A stretch of DNA of 33,579 bases from an uncultured bacterium (GTDB lineage Bacteria; Bacillota; Clostridia; Lachnospirales; Lachnospiraceae): NCBI GenBank assembly GCA_905215405.1, contig CAJMQE010000042.1:1-33579 (forward strand). The letters are read 5' to 3'. Both the position numbers and the translations under genes were made by a program. Shown piece by piece: positions 8,038 through 15,607 of this stretch (position 1 is the first letter of the stretch; every line of letters begins with the position of its first letter). The notes under the pieces are model-generated. The model saw only the letters and a list, made by a program, of their open reading frames with translations, was not told where the DNA came from and searched no databases.

Positions 8038-8156
8038 CTCGCATAGCACCAAAGGTGCTCGCTCGGCTGGAGTTTGAGAGGTTATGGAATTAAAGGTGTA
8101 TGTGAAACAGTGGCTCGCATAGCGATTTTGGCGCTCAGTCGGGTGGAGGCTGAGAG
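8038..8156. repeat. Pair of 43-bp direct repeats with hairpins
   Basis: 8038-8080 and 8114-8156 are imperfect direct repeats, both running from CTCGCATAGC to GAGAG. Each contains a short hairpin (AGCACC-AAA-GGTGCT at 8045-8059 in the first copy; AGCG-CGCT in the second). Another strong hairpin (GGCACC-GCA-GGTGCC) lies just before at 8003-8017. The set resembles dispersed REP-like intergenic repeats. It lies in the leader of the AEC transporter gene. Confidence 0.65.
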
Positions 8157-8238
8157 AACAAATTATGTTTATGAGAATACTTATTTTAGGTCAAAATATA
8201 GGGAACGGGTAATTGATAGAGATGCAGGAGGATTGGGT

Positions 8239-9261
8239 ATGGTTGTTTTACAGCAGATGGTAGTGCTTTTTCTGATTATGCTGGTTGGTTTTGTGGCGTA
8301 TAAAAAGCAGATGATTACAGATGAGGTTTCAAGAAAGTTGTCAGCGATTGTTGTCAATATTGCAAATCCGGCCATGATTTTTTATGGTGTCATGGGGGAT
8401 AATTCAGGAATTAGTAAGGGAGCACTGTTGGAGACGGTAGTGGTTGCTGCAGTAATGTATGTGGGAATGACAGGGATTGCATTGCTTTTGCCGGCTGTTT
8501 TAAGGGTGAGGAAGAACAGTGTGGGTGTTTACAGGGCTATGACGCTGTTTGGAAATGTTGGTTTTATGGGATTTCCGATTATTTCATCAATTTATGGAAG
8601 TGGGGCGCTTTTGTATGCTTCAGTGTTTCTGATTCCATATAACCTTTTGGTTTATACAGTGGGGATAAATTTTATGCAAAAGGGTGACAATAGAACTCAT
8701 AGTTATGACGCTGAGAATGCTTGTGAGGCTGAGACAGATTGTGATGACAATTATGGGAAACCTGAGAATACATCTGATGGAGCCATGAGTAGGAGCTGGA
8801 GACGTCGATTCAAAAGTTTAGAGAAGATTTTTAATATCGGAGTGATTTCAACGCTTCTTTCTATGGTGGTTTATTTATTAAATGTGCGCTTTCCGGACTG
8901 GATCGTTTCAGGAGTGGGAATGCTTAGTAATATGACTGCACCATTGAGTATGATGATCATTGGCGCAGGAATGGCAACTTTGAATTTGAAGAAATTGTTT
9001 CTGGATACACAAATGCTTGTTTTTTCATTTTTTAAGCTGCTGGTGATTCCAGTGGTTGGAACGATGATTGCCAGCAGGCTGATTGGAAATGAAGTCCTAG
9101 CGGGAGTGACGATGATCATGCTTTCCGTACCGGTCGGTAGCATGACGTCAATGTTGGCGCAGGAATTTGATGGAGATTACGAGATGGCAACAAAGGGAGT
9201 TACAATCACAACGGTTCTGTCAGTCATTACAATACCATTAGTTGCTGCAATCGCTGCATAG
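8239..9261 (+). CDS. AEC-family (auxin efflux carrier-like) transporter
   Basis: 340 residues from ATG 8239, chosen for CAGGAGG about 9 bases ahead; an upstream extension would run through the repeat region. Predicted inner-membrane secondary transporter of the AEC family (PF03547), whose bacterial members move malate or other organic acids. About ten hydrophobic helices form two halves, with typical motifs FGNVGFMGFPI near residue 107 and VPVGSMTSMLAQEF near 300. The halves are split by a polar loop (about 150-205) rich in Asp, Glu and Asn. Substrate cannot be inferred; neighbours give no clue. Confidence 0.85.
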   Translation: MVVLQQMVVLFLIMLVGFVAYKKQMITDEVSRKLSAIVVNIANPAMIFYGVMGDNSGISKGALLETVVVAAVMYVGMTGIALLLPAVLRVRKNSVGVYRAMTLFGNVGFMGFPIISSIYGSGALLYASVFLIPYNLLVYTVGINFMQKGDNRTHSYDAENACEAETDCDDNYGKPENTSDGAMSRSWRRRFKSLEKIFNIGVISTLLSMVVYLLNVRFPDWIVSGVGMLSNMTAPLSMMIIGAGMATLNLKKLFLDTQMLVFSFFKLLVIPVVGTMIASRLIGNEVLAGVTMIMLSVPVGSMTSMLAQEFDGDYEMATKGVTITTVLSVITIPLVAAIAA

Positions 9262-9486
9262 AAAAAAACGCTGGAAAAGGTCGCTGGTAGTGTAATGGAT
9301 TTGAGAAAATTAATTACAACAAAAGTGAAGACATATACAAATGTTTTGAAAAAACGAACACGAGAAACATGATTCTAAAATGTAATGTACGAAATACAAA
9401 TTAGGATGACAGAAGACTCGTCATAAACCATTTGCATAAATGGCCTGCATGCCGTTTTTTCCTAGGTCTGACGGGGCAAAGCTTCC
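9262..9486. other. Intergenic stretch, no gene seen
   Basis: A small hairpin (CCATTT-GCAT-AAATGG, 9429-9444) is followed, after more sequence, by a run of six T, and may be a weak terminator. Nothing else is recognised. Confidence 0.3.
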
Positions 9487-9515
9487 TTGACATTTGTCCG
9501 TATTTGAGCTATAAT
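9487..9515 (+). promoter_or_regulatory. Consensus sigma-A promoter of greA
   Basis: TTGACA at 9487-9492, 17 bases, TATAAT at 9510-9515: a perfect match to the consensus. It predicts a leader of about 120 nt and probably drives greA and lysS together. Confidence 0.9.
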
Positions 9516-9641
9516 ATCTCGATATTAGTGTAAACATGAGACTGAATAACAGACAGACATTTTACAGGGATCGATCCTGCAAGGTGCATGCAGTCTGGAA
9601 TAAACAAAATAAAACATATAAAAGAAAGGTGTTATGGGGCT

Positions 9642-10124
9642 ATGGCTGAAAAGAAAAATATTCTTACCTATAATGGTTTAAAAAAATTAGAAGACGAATT
9701 ACAGAACTTAAAGATCGTTAGAAGAAAAGAAGTTGCCCAGAAAATCAAGGAAGCCAGAGAACAGGGCGATTTATCTGAAAATGCTGAATATGATGCTGCT
9801 AAAGATGAACAGCGTGATATCGAAACAAGAATTGAAGAATTAGAGAAAATTCTTAAAAATGCAGAAGTTGTTGATGAAGATGAAGTAGATCTTGATAAGA
9901 TCAACATCGGTTGTATCGTAACTGTATTTGATTTCGAATTTAACGAAGAAATTGAATTTAAGATTGTAGGTTCAACAGAAGCAAACAGCTTAAAGAATAA
10001 GATTTCAAATGAAGCACCTCTTGGTGCAGCTCTTCTCGGTAAGAAGACTGGTGATGTCGTTAAAGTTGAAACACAGATGGGCGATCTTGAATACAAAGTA
10101 ATCGCAATCAAAAAAGCTAACTAA
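9642..10124 (+). CDS. greA: Transcription elongation factor GreA
   Basis: 160 residues from ATG 9642 (AAAGGTG about 10 bases upstream), the normal GreA length; the longer reading frame has no support. GreA enters the RNA polymerase secondary channel and stimulates cleavage of backtracked transcripts. An N-terminal coiled coil (about 8-75) carries the tip motif DLSENAEYDAAKDEQ with the acidic residues needed for cleavage, and the C-terminal FKBP-like domain (about 80-160) has GAALLGKKTGDVV. It lies upstream of lysS with no terminator between them, a common Firmicute order. Confidence 0.95.
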   Translation: MAEKKNILTYNGLKKLEDELQNLKIVRRKEVAQKIKEAREQGDLSENAEYDAAKDEQRDIETRIEELEKILKNAEVVDEDEVDLDKINIGCIVTVFDFEFNEEIEFKIVGSTEANSLKNKISNEAPLGAALLGKKTGDVVKVETQMGDLEYKVIAIKKAN

Positions 10125-10343
10125 TTTCGACAACTAGCAGATAAAGTTTATATTCTGAAAACAAATCTAGTTTGTATTCGGGATGAAAAGTGCAAATTAA
10201 TCGGTATAATCAGGCCCTACAGGTCTCTATATTGGATTATATAGAATAATTCTGCCATAGGGCAGAACCTTGACGTGTATGCATTGTACATGTGCGGGGA
10301 AAGAACATGAATAGAATAAAGTTTTACTAAAGGAGGACTAGTC
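10125..10343 (+). other. greA-lysS spacer with small hairpins
   Basis: Contains a perfect hairpin TTCTGCC-ATAG-GGCAGAA (10250-10267), a nearby AT-rich hairpin (about 10224-10245), and a possible -10 TATAAT (10205-10210) without a good -35. No T-box consensus and no terminator are visible, so lysS is probably read through from greA. Confidence 0.35.
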
Positions 10344-11831
10344 TTGGCTGAGCATAATAATGGACAGGTTGATGTTAACGAACAGATTAAGAACCGTATG
10401 GACAAGTTAAAGACATTACAGGAAAATGGAAACGATCCATTTGTAATCACAAAATATGATGTTACACATCACACAAAAGATATCAAAGATAATTTCGAGG
10501 AAATGGAAGGCAAGTCAGTTTCTATCGCCGGCAGAATGATGTCAAAACGTGTTATGGGTAAAGCTTCATTCTGTAATGTTGCTGACCTGAAAGGAAATAT
10601 CCAGTTATACGTTGCAAGAGATAATGTTGGAGAAGAGCCATATAAAGCATTTAAGAAATTTGATATCGGTGATATCGTAGGTGTAAAGGGTGAAGTCTTC
10701 AAAACACAGAAGGGTGAAATCTCAATCCATGTAACTGAAATTACACTGTTAACAAAGAGTTTACAGGTACTTCCAGAAAAATATCATGGTCTGAAAGATA
10801 CAGATTTAAGATACAGACAGAGATATGTAGATCTGATCGTTAATCCTGAAGTTAAGGATACATTTGTAAAGCGTTCCCAGATCCTCAAAGAAATCAGAAA
10901 TTTCCTTGATGGTAGAGAATTTATGGAAGTGGAAACACCTATGCTTGTTGCAAATGCTGGTGGTGCTGCCGCAAGACCATTTACAACACATTACAACGCA
11001 CTTGATGAAAATATTAATTTAAGAATTTCTCTTGAATTATATCTGAAGAGACTGATCGTTGGCGGAATGGAAAGAGTATATGAAATCGGACGTGTATTCC
11101 GTAACGAAGGTGTAGATACAAAGCATAATCCAGAGTTTACTCTGATGGAATTATATCAGGCATATACAGATTACTACGGTATGATGGAACTTGCTGAAAG
11201 TATGTACCGTACAGTATGTGAAAAAGTAAATGGTACAACAAAGATCGAATTTGACGGTGTTGAAATTGATCTTTCTAAACCATTTGAAAGAATTACAATG
11301 CTTGATGCAGTTAAGAAATATACTGGTGTTGACTTTACTCAGATCAAAACTGATGAAGAAGCAAAAGCAGTTGCAAAAGAACATCATGTAGAATTTGAAG
11401 AAAGACATAAGAGAGGCGATATCCTTAACTTATTCTTTGATGAATTCGTAGAAGAAAAACTGATCCAGCCTACATTTGTAATGGATCATCCTGTAGAAAT
11501 CTCACCTCTGACAAAGAAAAAGCCAGAGAATCCAGATTATACAGAAAGATTTGAATTATACATTACAGGTCGTGAAATGTGTAACGCATATTCTGAATTA
11601 AATGATCCAATCGATCAGCGTCAGAGATTCGAAGCCCAGGAAGCCCTCAAGGCAGCTGGTGACGAAGAAGCAAACAGCATCGATGAAGATTTCCTGAATG
11701 CATTAGCATATGGTATGCCACCTACAGGCGGTATTGGATTCGGTATTGATAGACTCGTTATGCTGCTTACAAACTCAGTAGCAATCAGAGATGTATTACT
11801 TTTCCCGACGATGAAGAGTTTGGATAAATAA
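10344..11831 (+). CDS. lysS: Lysyl-tRNA synthetase, class II
   Basis: 495 residues from TTG 10344, with AAAGGAGG upstream. Charges tRNA-Lys. An N-terminal OB-fold anticodon-binding domain (about 55-165) is followed by the class II catalytic core (about 175-490). Motif 2 (VFRNEGVDTKHNPEFTLMEL) and motif 3 (GIGFGIDRLVMLLTN, near 468) are intact, as is the METPML motif 1 region near 193. Length equals bacterial LysS. It is the last recognisable chromosomal gene before the conjugative element, and its transcript ends at a strong terminator. Confidence 0.95.
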   Translation: MAEHNNGQVDVNEQIKNRMDKLKTLQENGNDPFVITKYDVTHHTKDIKDNFEEMEGKSVSIAGRMMSKRVMGKASFCNVADLKGNIQLYVARDNVGEEPYKAFKKFDIGDIVGVKGEVFKTQKGEISIHVTEITLLTKSLQVLPEKYHGLKDTDLRYRQRYVDLIVNPEVKDTFVKRSQILKEIRNFLDGREFMEVETPMLVANAGGAAARPFTTHYNALDENINLRISLELYLKRLIVGGMERVYEIGRVFRNEGVDTKHNPEFTLMELYQAYTDYYGMMELAESMYRTVCEKVNGTTKIEFDGVEIDLSKPFERITMLDAVKKYTGVDFTQIKTDEEAKAVAKEHHVEFEERHKRGDILNLFFDEFVEEKLIQPTFVMDHPVEISPLTKKKPENPDYTERFELYITGREMCNAYSELNDPIDQRQRFEAQEALKAAGDEEANSIDEDFLNALAYGMPPTGGIGFGIDRLVMLLTNSVAIRDVLLFPTMKSLDK

Positions 11832-11970
11832 ACCCAGTGTTTATGCGGGTTTGAGGCATTTGAGTACGTCAAAGGACGCATTAAAAGACGTATTTTGGCA
11901 TAGTCATTTACATCAGTATGAAAGAGTACACAATCTGAAAAGAATAAGATTCAATCGAATATGAACTGCT

Positions 11971-12014
11971 AAGAGGACATTTTCTAAAGAAATTTAGAAG
12001 ATGTCCTCTTTTTT
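11971..12014 (+). terminator. Strong terminator downstream of lysS
   Basis: AAGAGGACAT-TTCTAAA pairs with TTTAGAA-ATGTCCTCTT around a four-base loop and ends in T6. The 140 bases before it hold nothing recognised; the element starts after it. Confidence 0.9.
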
Positions 12015-12070
12015 GCGTTATGGAGAAAATACGTCATTTGTTATGAAGTCAAAGTGAAAGGAGCACAGCA

Positions 12071-12292
12071 ATGGATGAATCAAAGAAGAAAGATAGATAT
12101 GAGGATGCAAAAAAGTTTGTAAGATATTCAGATGGTGCAAAGATGTACAGTATGGGAATGACAAAATTTCAAGAAGTGGCTAAGGATGCCAAGGCTTGTT
12201 ATAAGATTGGTCAGCTTGTACTTGTTAATACAGAAATATTGGATAAGTATCTTGAAACTTTTCATATCACAGATTCTGAGTTTTATAAGTAG
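12071..12292 (+). CDS. DUF6462-like small DNA-binding protein, copy 1
   Basis: 73 residues with AAAGGAG 6 bases upstream. A single compact domain: KKFVRYSDGAKMYSMGMTKF (helix-turn-helix-like, residues 14-33), then AKACYKIGQLVLVNTEILDKYLETF. This layout, with a short winged-helix-like fold and a basic wing, resembles excisionase-type DNA-binding proteins. It is the first of three adjacent paralogs at the left end of the element. Role in excision, copy control or regulation is inferred only from size, fold and position. Confidence 0.7.
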   Translation: MDESKKKDRYEDAKKFVRYSDGAKMYSMGMTKFQEVAKDAKACYKIGQLVLVNTEILDKYLETFHITDSEFYK

Positions 12293-12300
12293 GTGATGTT

Positions 12301-12759
12301 ATGGTAAATACATTGAGTGGTTCAGTTAGTGCCTATAGAAAAGAAACTGTAAAACCAAGATTTATTCGTATTGATAAAGTAATGGCTTTATTAGATGTAA
12401 CACGAGATGAGGCAATGGATATAACATTAGCTGCTGGAGCAAGATATCAGCTTGCAAAGATTATATTAGTACATAAGGAAAGGTTGATGAAATTTATGAA
12501 ACATTTTGCAAGAGTGCCTAGTTCAAACAAAATCGTAGAAAAGAAGTTTGTAAGAATTGGGGAAGCTTCAATGACATATAGCATAGGGCATCATAGATTT
12601 ATTGAAATGGCTAGAGCAGCGGGTGCTGTATATAAGATTGGAACAGCTAAGGGAAATACTATATTAATAAATTTGGAAATTTTTGATGATTATATGGAGC
12701 AATTCAGAGAACCGCCAACAGAAATGAAACATCCATTGCCAAATGTGAAAGGAGACTGA
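12301..12759 (+). CDS. DUF6462-like protein with two tandem domains, copy 2
   Basis: 152 residues, eight bases after the previous stop, with AGGTGATG as ribosome-binding site. It holds two copies of the domain seen in its neighbours: residues about 18-72 (RFIRIDKVMALLDVTRDEAM, more divergent) and about 78-140 (KFVRIGEASMTYSIGHHRFIEM...VYKIG...LINLEIFDDYMEQFREPP, close to copy 3). The divergent first half has ARYQLAK in place of the VYKIG segment. Likely arose by fusion of duplicated genes; may bind a longer or two-part DNA site. Function not established. Confidence 0.65.
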   Translation: MVNTLSGSVSAYRKETVKPRFIRIDKVMALLDVTRDEAMDITLAAGARYQLAKIILVHKERLMKFMKHFARVPSSNKIVEKKFVRIGEASMTYSIGHHRFIEMARAAGAVYKIGTAKGNTILINLEIFDDYMEQFREPPTEMKHPLPNVKGD

Positions 12760-12762
12760 TGA

Positions 12763-13047
12763 ATGAGTTACTCATATAAGTGCTATTCAGATACAAAGGA
12801 TTTTATGAAAAAATTTGTCAATGCAGAGGAAGGAGCGATTATTTATGGGATAAGTAAATCTAGAATCATAGTAATTGCTAGAGAGGCAGGAGCAGTCTAT
12901 AAAGTCGGTAATTCAGCATTAATCAATACGGAATTATTTGAAAAATATCTTGAACGATTCAGAGAGCCGGCAAGAGAACTGCCTAAGCATACATGGAACA
13001 AATTAAAGGAAATGACAAATACACCAAAAACTGGTGAAAATTCGTAA
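12763..13047 (+). CDS. DUF6462-like small DNA-binding protein, copy 3
   Basis: 94 residues from ATG 12763, with AAAGGAG ahead. The domain (about 15-68) matches those of the two upstream genes: KKFVNAEEGAIIYGISKSRI, AREAGAVYKVG, ALINTELFEKYLERFREP. A short basic tail (KHTWNKLKEMTNTPKTG) follows. Co-transcribed with copies 1 and 2. The gene is followed at once by the structured non-coding region, whose transcription it may share. Confidence 0.7.
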   Translation: MSYSYKCYSDTKDFMKKFVNAEEGAIIYGISKSRIIVIAREAGAVYKVGNSALINTELFEKYLERFREPARELPKHTWNKLKEMTNTPKTGENS

Positions 13048-13051
13048 AAAT

Positions 13052-13498
13052 ACACCAGTGGTGTCACTTCCGTAAAATTAAAGTGCATTGTAGAATATCA
13101 ATTGTCCAAGAGAGATTGGACATAACAATTGAATAATCAGTTACAGATTTGCAAAGTAGTTTGCACTGCAGAGTATCTGTAGGTAGTAAATTTACGGGGC
13201 ATGTACCTGGAAGATGAAAGTCACAGCTATCATATTAGTAGTCTGATGGATCGAAAGATGAAGGGCGAGAAGTTGGATGGAAATCTGGTAAAAGGATTCG
13301 GCATGTTGCGTAAGGACAATTAACCACAGCGGGCGAGAAGTTCGTCCTTATCCTCAAAAGGCTAAAAGAGGAGATAGTGCTTCTGATAATTCAGAAGGGC
13401 GTCGTGAAACACATTTTGTGGCTCGTCTGTAACTCCCGGAGGTGAGAACACCTCTTTGTACACGGGGCGATATAGGAGTCTAGAAGACTGGCGTGTAC
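13052..13498 (+). ncRNA. Candidate large structured RNA (5' part of a ~500-nt leader or ncRNA)
   Basis: No gene fits this stretch, but it is packed with perfect hairpins: 13052-13064 (ACACCA-G-TGGTGT), 13098-13132 (TCAATTGT/ACAATTGA with inner TCCAA/TTGGA), 13143-13180 (ACAGAT/ATCTGT with inner GCAAA/TTTGC), 13310-13351 (GTAAGGAC/GTCCTTAT), 13352-13371 (CCTC/GAGG), 13380-13397 (CTTCTG/CAGAAG), 13439-13454 (GAGGTG/CACCTC) and 13458-13498 (GTACACG/CGTGTAC enclosing AGTCT/AGACT). The 12-mer GGGCGAGAAGTT occurs twice (13263, 13331). I do not recognise the class; it is not an evident T-box, group I/II intron or tRNA. Whether it is a separate RNA or the leader of the next operon is unknown. Confidence 0.5.
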
Positions 13499-13595
13499 CT
13501 ACATGCTTAGCATTAAGCATAGCCATGTAGACTATATCACTTCCAAATTCAAATTTAGTCTATATGGCAACTAATTTGAAGGAGGATAAAGTGAT
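13499..13595 (+). promoter_or_regulatory. Three-helix RNA switch masking the RBS and start of the microprotein gene
   Basis: Helix P: 13499-13505 (CTACATG) with 13524-13530 (CATGTAG). Helix Q: 13522-13534 with 13556-13568, 13 bp with one G-U pair. Helix R: 13536-13542 (ATCACTT) with 13589-13595 (AAGTGAT), plus 13548-13555 (TTCAAATT) with 13573-13580 (AATTTGAA). R encloses GAAGGAGG (13578-13585) and covers ATG 13594. P and Q share bases; Q and R interleave. This is the order seen in attenuators and translational riboswitches: P with R would be OFF, Q would be ON. The pairings are read directly; the switching is inferred. Confidence 0.5.
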
Positions 13596-13743
13596 GATGG
13601 GATTTAGCATAGCATTTATAATTATTGTTCTTATCGTATTGTATTCATTAGCAAGGACAGCAGGTGAGTCGGACAGGATATTGGAAAATATAAGAGAGCA
13701 ATCACTCCTTGGAAGGGAGGAGAGCTCTGGTGGGAACAGTTGA
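13594..13743 (+). CDS. 49-residue membrane microprotein
   Basis: ATG 13594 (or 13597) with a strong GAAGGAGG at 13578-13585. One hydrophobic helix (about 4-20, FSIAFIIIVLIVLYSLA) is followed by a polar tail (GESDRILENIREQSLLG). It overlaps the next gene by 14 bases, so the two are probably coupled. The start and ribosome-binding site are the ones buried by the RNA helix described at 13499-13595. Too short for confident family assignment; the ideal ribosome-binding site and coupling are the support. Confidence 0.6.
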   Translation: MMGFSIAFIIIVLIVLYSLARTAGESDRILENIREQSLLGREESSGGNS

Positions 13744-13984
13744 AAAAAGAGATAAGCATAAGAAACGCAGGTTTGTATCTCCAGAAGAAAAGCTTGAAAG
13801 AGAATTAAAAGATTGTATGCATTGTAGATTCTTCTGGGGACATAACAACAGATGTGCCAATGGAACATGTTGTAAACCATCTAAGAAAAAAGAACAGAAA
13901 CTTCCGACGGAATGTGTCGGATGTCCATATTATCAAGGGAATGGTTATTGTTTTCCTTGTATGCGAAAGCTGATAGGAAAGTAG
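13730..13984 (+). CDS. Small cysteine-rich, zinc-ribbon-like protein
   Basis: 84 residues from GTG 13730, preceded by GGGAGGAG; a start at 13709 is possible but would put the initiation site upstream of that sequence. A very basic N-terminus (EKRDKHKKRRF) leads to paired cysteines: CMHC, CANGTCC, CVGC and CFPC, a pattern that could bind two zinc ions. Found between a microprotein and the ParM gene in the element. No family recognised; a nucleic-acid-binding or structural role is plausible but unproven. Confidence 0.65.
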   Translation: MGTVEKRDKHKKRRFVSPEEKLERELKDCMHCRFFWGHNNRCANGTCCKPSKKKEQKLPTECVGCPYYQGNGYCFPCMRKLIGK

Positions 13985-13993
13985 GTGGTTAAG

Positions 13994-14956
13994 ATGTTCA
14001 AGTGGCTGTTTAAGAAGAAAGGATGTGCAAAACATATGAATAACAAGTTAGAAGTAATCGGCATTGATCATGGCTGGTCAATGATGAAAACAATCTCTCA
14101 GGTATTTGTCACAGGAGTTAAGGAGATTACAACGACTCCGGCACTTTTCGGCGATGTACTTGAGTATGAAAGAAAGTTCTATAAGGTTGGAACTGTGAGG
14201 CAGGAAGTAAAGGATACAAAGGTCGAAGATGACAGCTTTTATCTTCTCACTCTTGTAGCAGTTGCTAAGGAACTTAAAAGAAGAGGTCTTGCAGAGGCAA
14301 AGGTATTCCTTGCCGTAGGACTTCCACTTACAAGGTTTGGAGCAGAGAAGAATGATTTTATCAAGTACCTGACAAAGAATAAGCGTGTAAGTTTCAAATA
14401 TGAGAATGAGCCGTATCATATTGAAATTGATGATGTGGCAGTATTCCCTCAGTGTTATGCAGCAGTAGTGGATAAGATTCCTACAATGGCAAAGAAAACG
14501 CTGATAGTAGATATCGGTAGCTGGACAATCGACATTATGCCGGTAATCAACAAGTCACCGGATGAATCAAAGTGTGTGACGATACCAAAAGGTCTTATTA
14601 CCTGTATGCGTTCTATCAATGAACAGTGTGTAAGACAGCTTAACGGAGAGGTAGACGAGTCAGAGATACAGAACATTATGCGATATGGCAGGTCAGATAT
14701 TGATGATGAATACTTTGCCATTATCAAGGCAGAGATAGAGGATTTTGTTGATAAGGTATATAACTCAATCCGTGAGTTTGGGTATAACTTAAAGACTACA
14801 CCGATTGTATTTGTCGGTGGCGGGGCAGTTGTGATGAAGAATTTTGGTAGTCATGATGCCAAGAACATTTCCTATAACCTTGATGTAAAGGCAAATGCAA
14901 GAGGATATGAGCAGCTTGCCACAATGGGACTTAAAAGCACTAAGCGATTATCATAA
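13994..14956 (+). CDS. ParM/StbA-like actin (plasmid segregation-type ATPase)
   Basis: 320 residues from ATG 13994 (AGGTGG just upstream); ATG 14036 would give a shorter form starting MNNKLEVIGIDHG. Actin-fold ATPase motifs: phosphate 1 GIDHGWSMMK, phosphate 2 LIVDIGSWTIDIM, and adenosine motif VFVGGGAVVM. In plasmids ParM polymerises into filaments that push DNA copies apart. Here it is followed nine bases later by a ParR-like gene, giving a two-gene partition system. In ICEs this pair is thought to stabilise the excised circle. The N-terminal stretch FKWLFKKKGC is unusual for ParM. Confidence 0.85.
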   Translation: MFKWLFKKKGCAKHMNNKLEVIGIDHGWSMMKTISQVFVTGVKEITTTPALFGDVLEYERKFYKVGTVRQEVKDTKVEDDSFYLLTLVAVAKELKRRGLAEAKVFLAVGLPLTRFGAEKNDFIKYLTKNKRVSFKYENEPYHIEIDDVAVFPQCYAAVVDKIPTMAKKTLIVDIGSWTIDIMPVINKSPDESKCVTIPKGLITCMRSINEQCVRQLNGEVDESEIQNIMRYGRSDIDDEYFAIIKAEIEDFVDKVYNSIREFGYNLKTTPIVFVGGGAVVMKNFGSHDAKNISYNLDVKANARGYEQLATMGLKSTKRLS

Positions 14957-14964
14957 GGAGGCAG

Positions 14965-15414
14965 ATGATGGGAAGAAGACTTGAATATGAAGTAAAAACT
15001 TCTGTCCGCCTCAACATGAGCAATCCTCAGCATGTGAAAATCAATGATGTGATTCAGAACCTTGATCCGAAGATTTTTAAATCTAAGAATCAGTTCATCA
15101 TAGATGCTATTCAGTTCTATATTGATAATTATGGAAAGGAAACCTTTGTTATCAAGAAGAAGGAAAAAGAGCGGGCTGAATATATCCGGTCAGAAGATAT
15201 TGAGGATATTAAGGAAGAGGTCATTGAAGCAGCAACCAATGAGGCTAGAAAAGAGGTAATAAAGCTGTTAGGCGGAGTGATATCCGGGATGAATGTTGGT
15301 CAGCCGGTAATAATGCAGGCAGCCAATAGTGAAGCACAAGAACCTACAGAAGATGTTATGGACGATGCAGATGTTGCAGGACTTGCAATGGGATGGATGT
15401 CGAAAGGAGACTGA
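14965..15414 (+). CDS. ParR-like partner of the actin (ribbon-helix-helix type)
   Basis: 149 residues from ATG 14965 or 14968 (AAGGAGG ahead). The N-terminal part (about 8-50: VKTSVRLNMSNPQHVKINDVI, SKNQFIIDAIQFYIDNYG) looks like a ribbon-helix-helix DNA-binding domain, as in ParR adaptor proteins that link the centromere to ParM filaments. The rest is acidic and helical, ending in a Glu/Ala/Asp-rich tail. Pairing with the upstream actin gene is the main support. A centromere (parC) would be expected nearby as short repeats; the structured region upstream at 13052-13595 is a possible place, unproven. Confidence 0.7.
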   Translation: MMGRRLEYEVKTSVRLNMSNPQHVKINDVIQNLDPKIFKSKNQFIIDAIQFYIDNYGKETFVIKKKEKERAEYIRSEDIEDIKEEVIEAATNEARKEVIKLLGGVISGMNVGQPVIMQAANSEAQEPTEDVMDDADVAGLAMGWMSKGD

Positions 15415-15419
15415 TTATT

Positions 15420-15593
15420 ATGAGAAGAGTTATGGGAGTCGTAGGAACAGTGATTTTAGAGATACTCAAGTGGATATTAAGGATAATTCTTGGAGCGTTG
15501 AAGCTGGTCTTAGGACTTGCCAGAATAATTCTTCTTCTATTCGCTATGGTGGCAAGGATATTTCTTTCATTCGTAAGAATGGGCACATTCTGA
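15420..15593 (+). CDS. 57-residue hydrophobic microprotein
   Basis: ATG 15420, with AAAGGAG at 15403-15409 inside the end of the ParR-like gene, six bases after its stop. Almost wholly hydrophobic with regularly placed Arg and Lys (ILRIILGALKLVLGLARIILLL), which suggests an amphipathic or membrane-lying helix. It may be toxin-like or a membrane anchor for the segregation or transfer apparatus. No family recognised. Confidence 0.6.
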   Translation: MRRVMGVVGTVILEILKWILRIILGALKLVLGLARIILLLFAMVARIFLSFVRMGTF

Positions 15594-15607
15594 GAGGAGG
15601 TGAGCGT

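Noticed and set aside
7823..8077. Open frames on both strands inside the fold-back element and repeats (7823-8077 +, 7832-8044 -)
   Set aside because: Both strands are open because of the inverted repeat; compositions are protein-unlike (HRRCHRL) and no ribosome-binding sites are present.
8074..8238. N-terminal extension of the AEC transporter
   Set aside because: It translates one direct-repeat copy and polar sequence; ATG 8239 has the ribosome-binding site and begins directly with the first membrane helix.
10125..10343. Possible T-box riboswitch upstream of lysS
   Set aside because: No T-box sequence (AGGGTGGNACCGCG type) and no terminator; only small hairpins.
13052..13595. Group II intron, CRISPR array or tRNA cluster as explanation of the structured region
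   Set aside because: No domain V signature or GUGYG start, no regularly spaced repeats, no cloverleaf; the repeated 12-mer occurs only twice.
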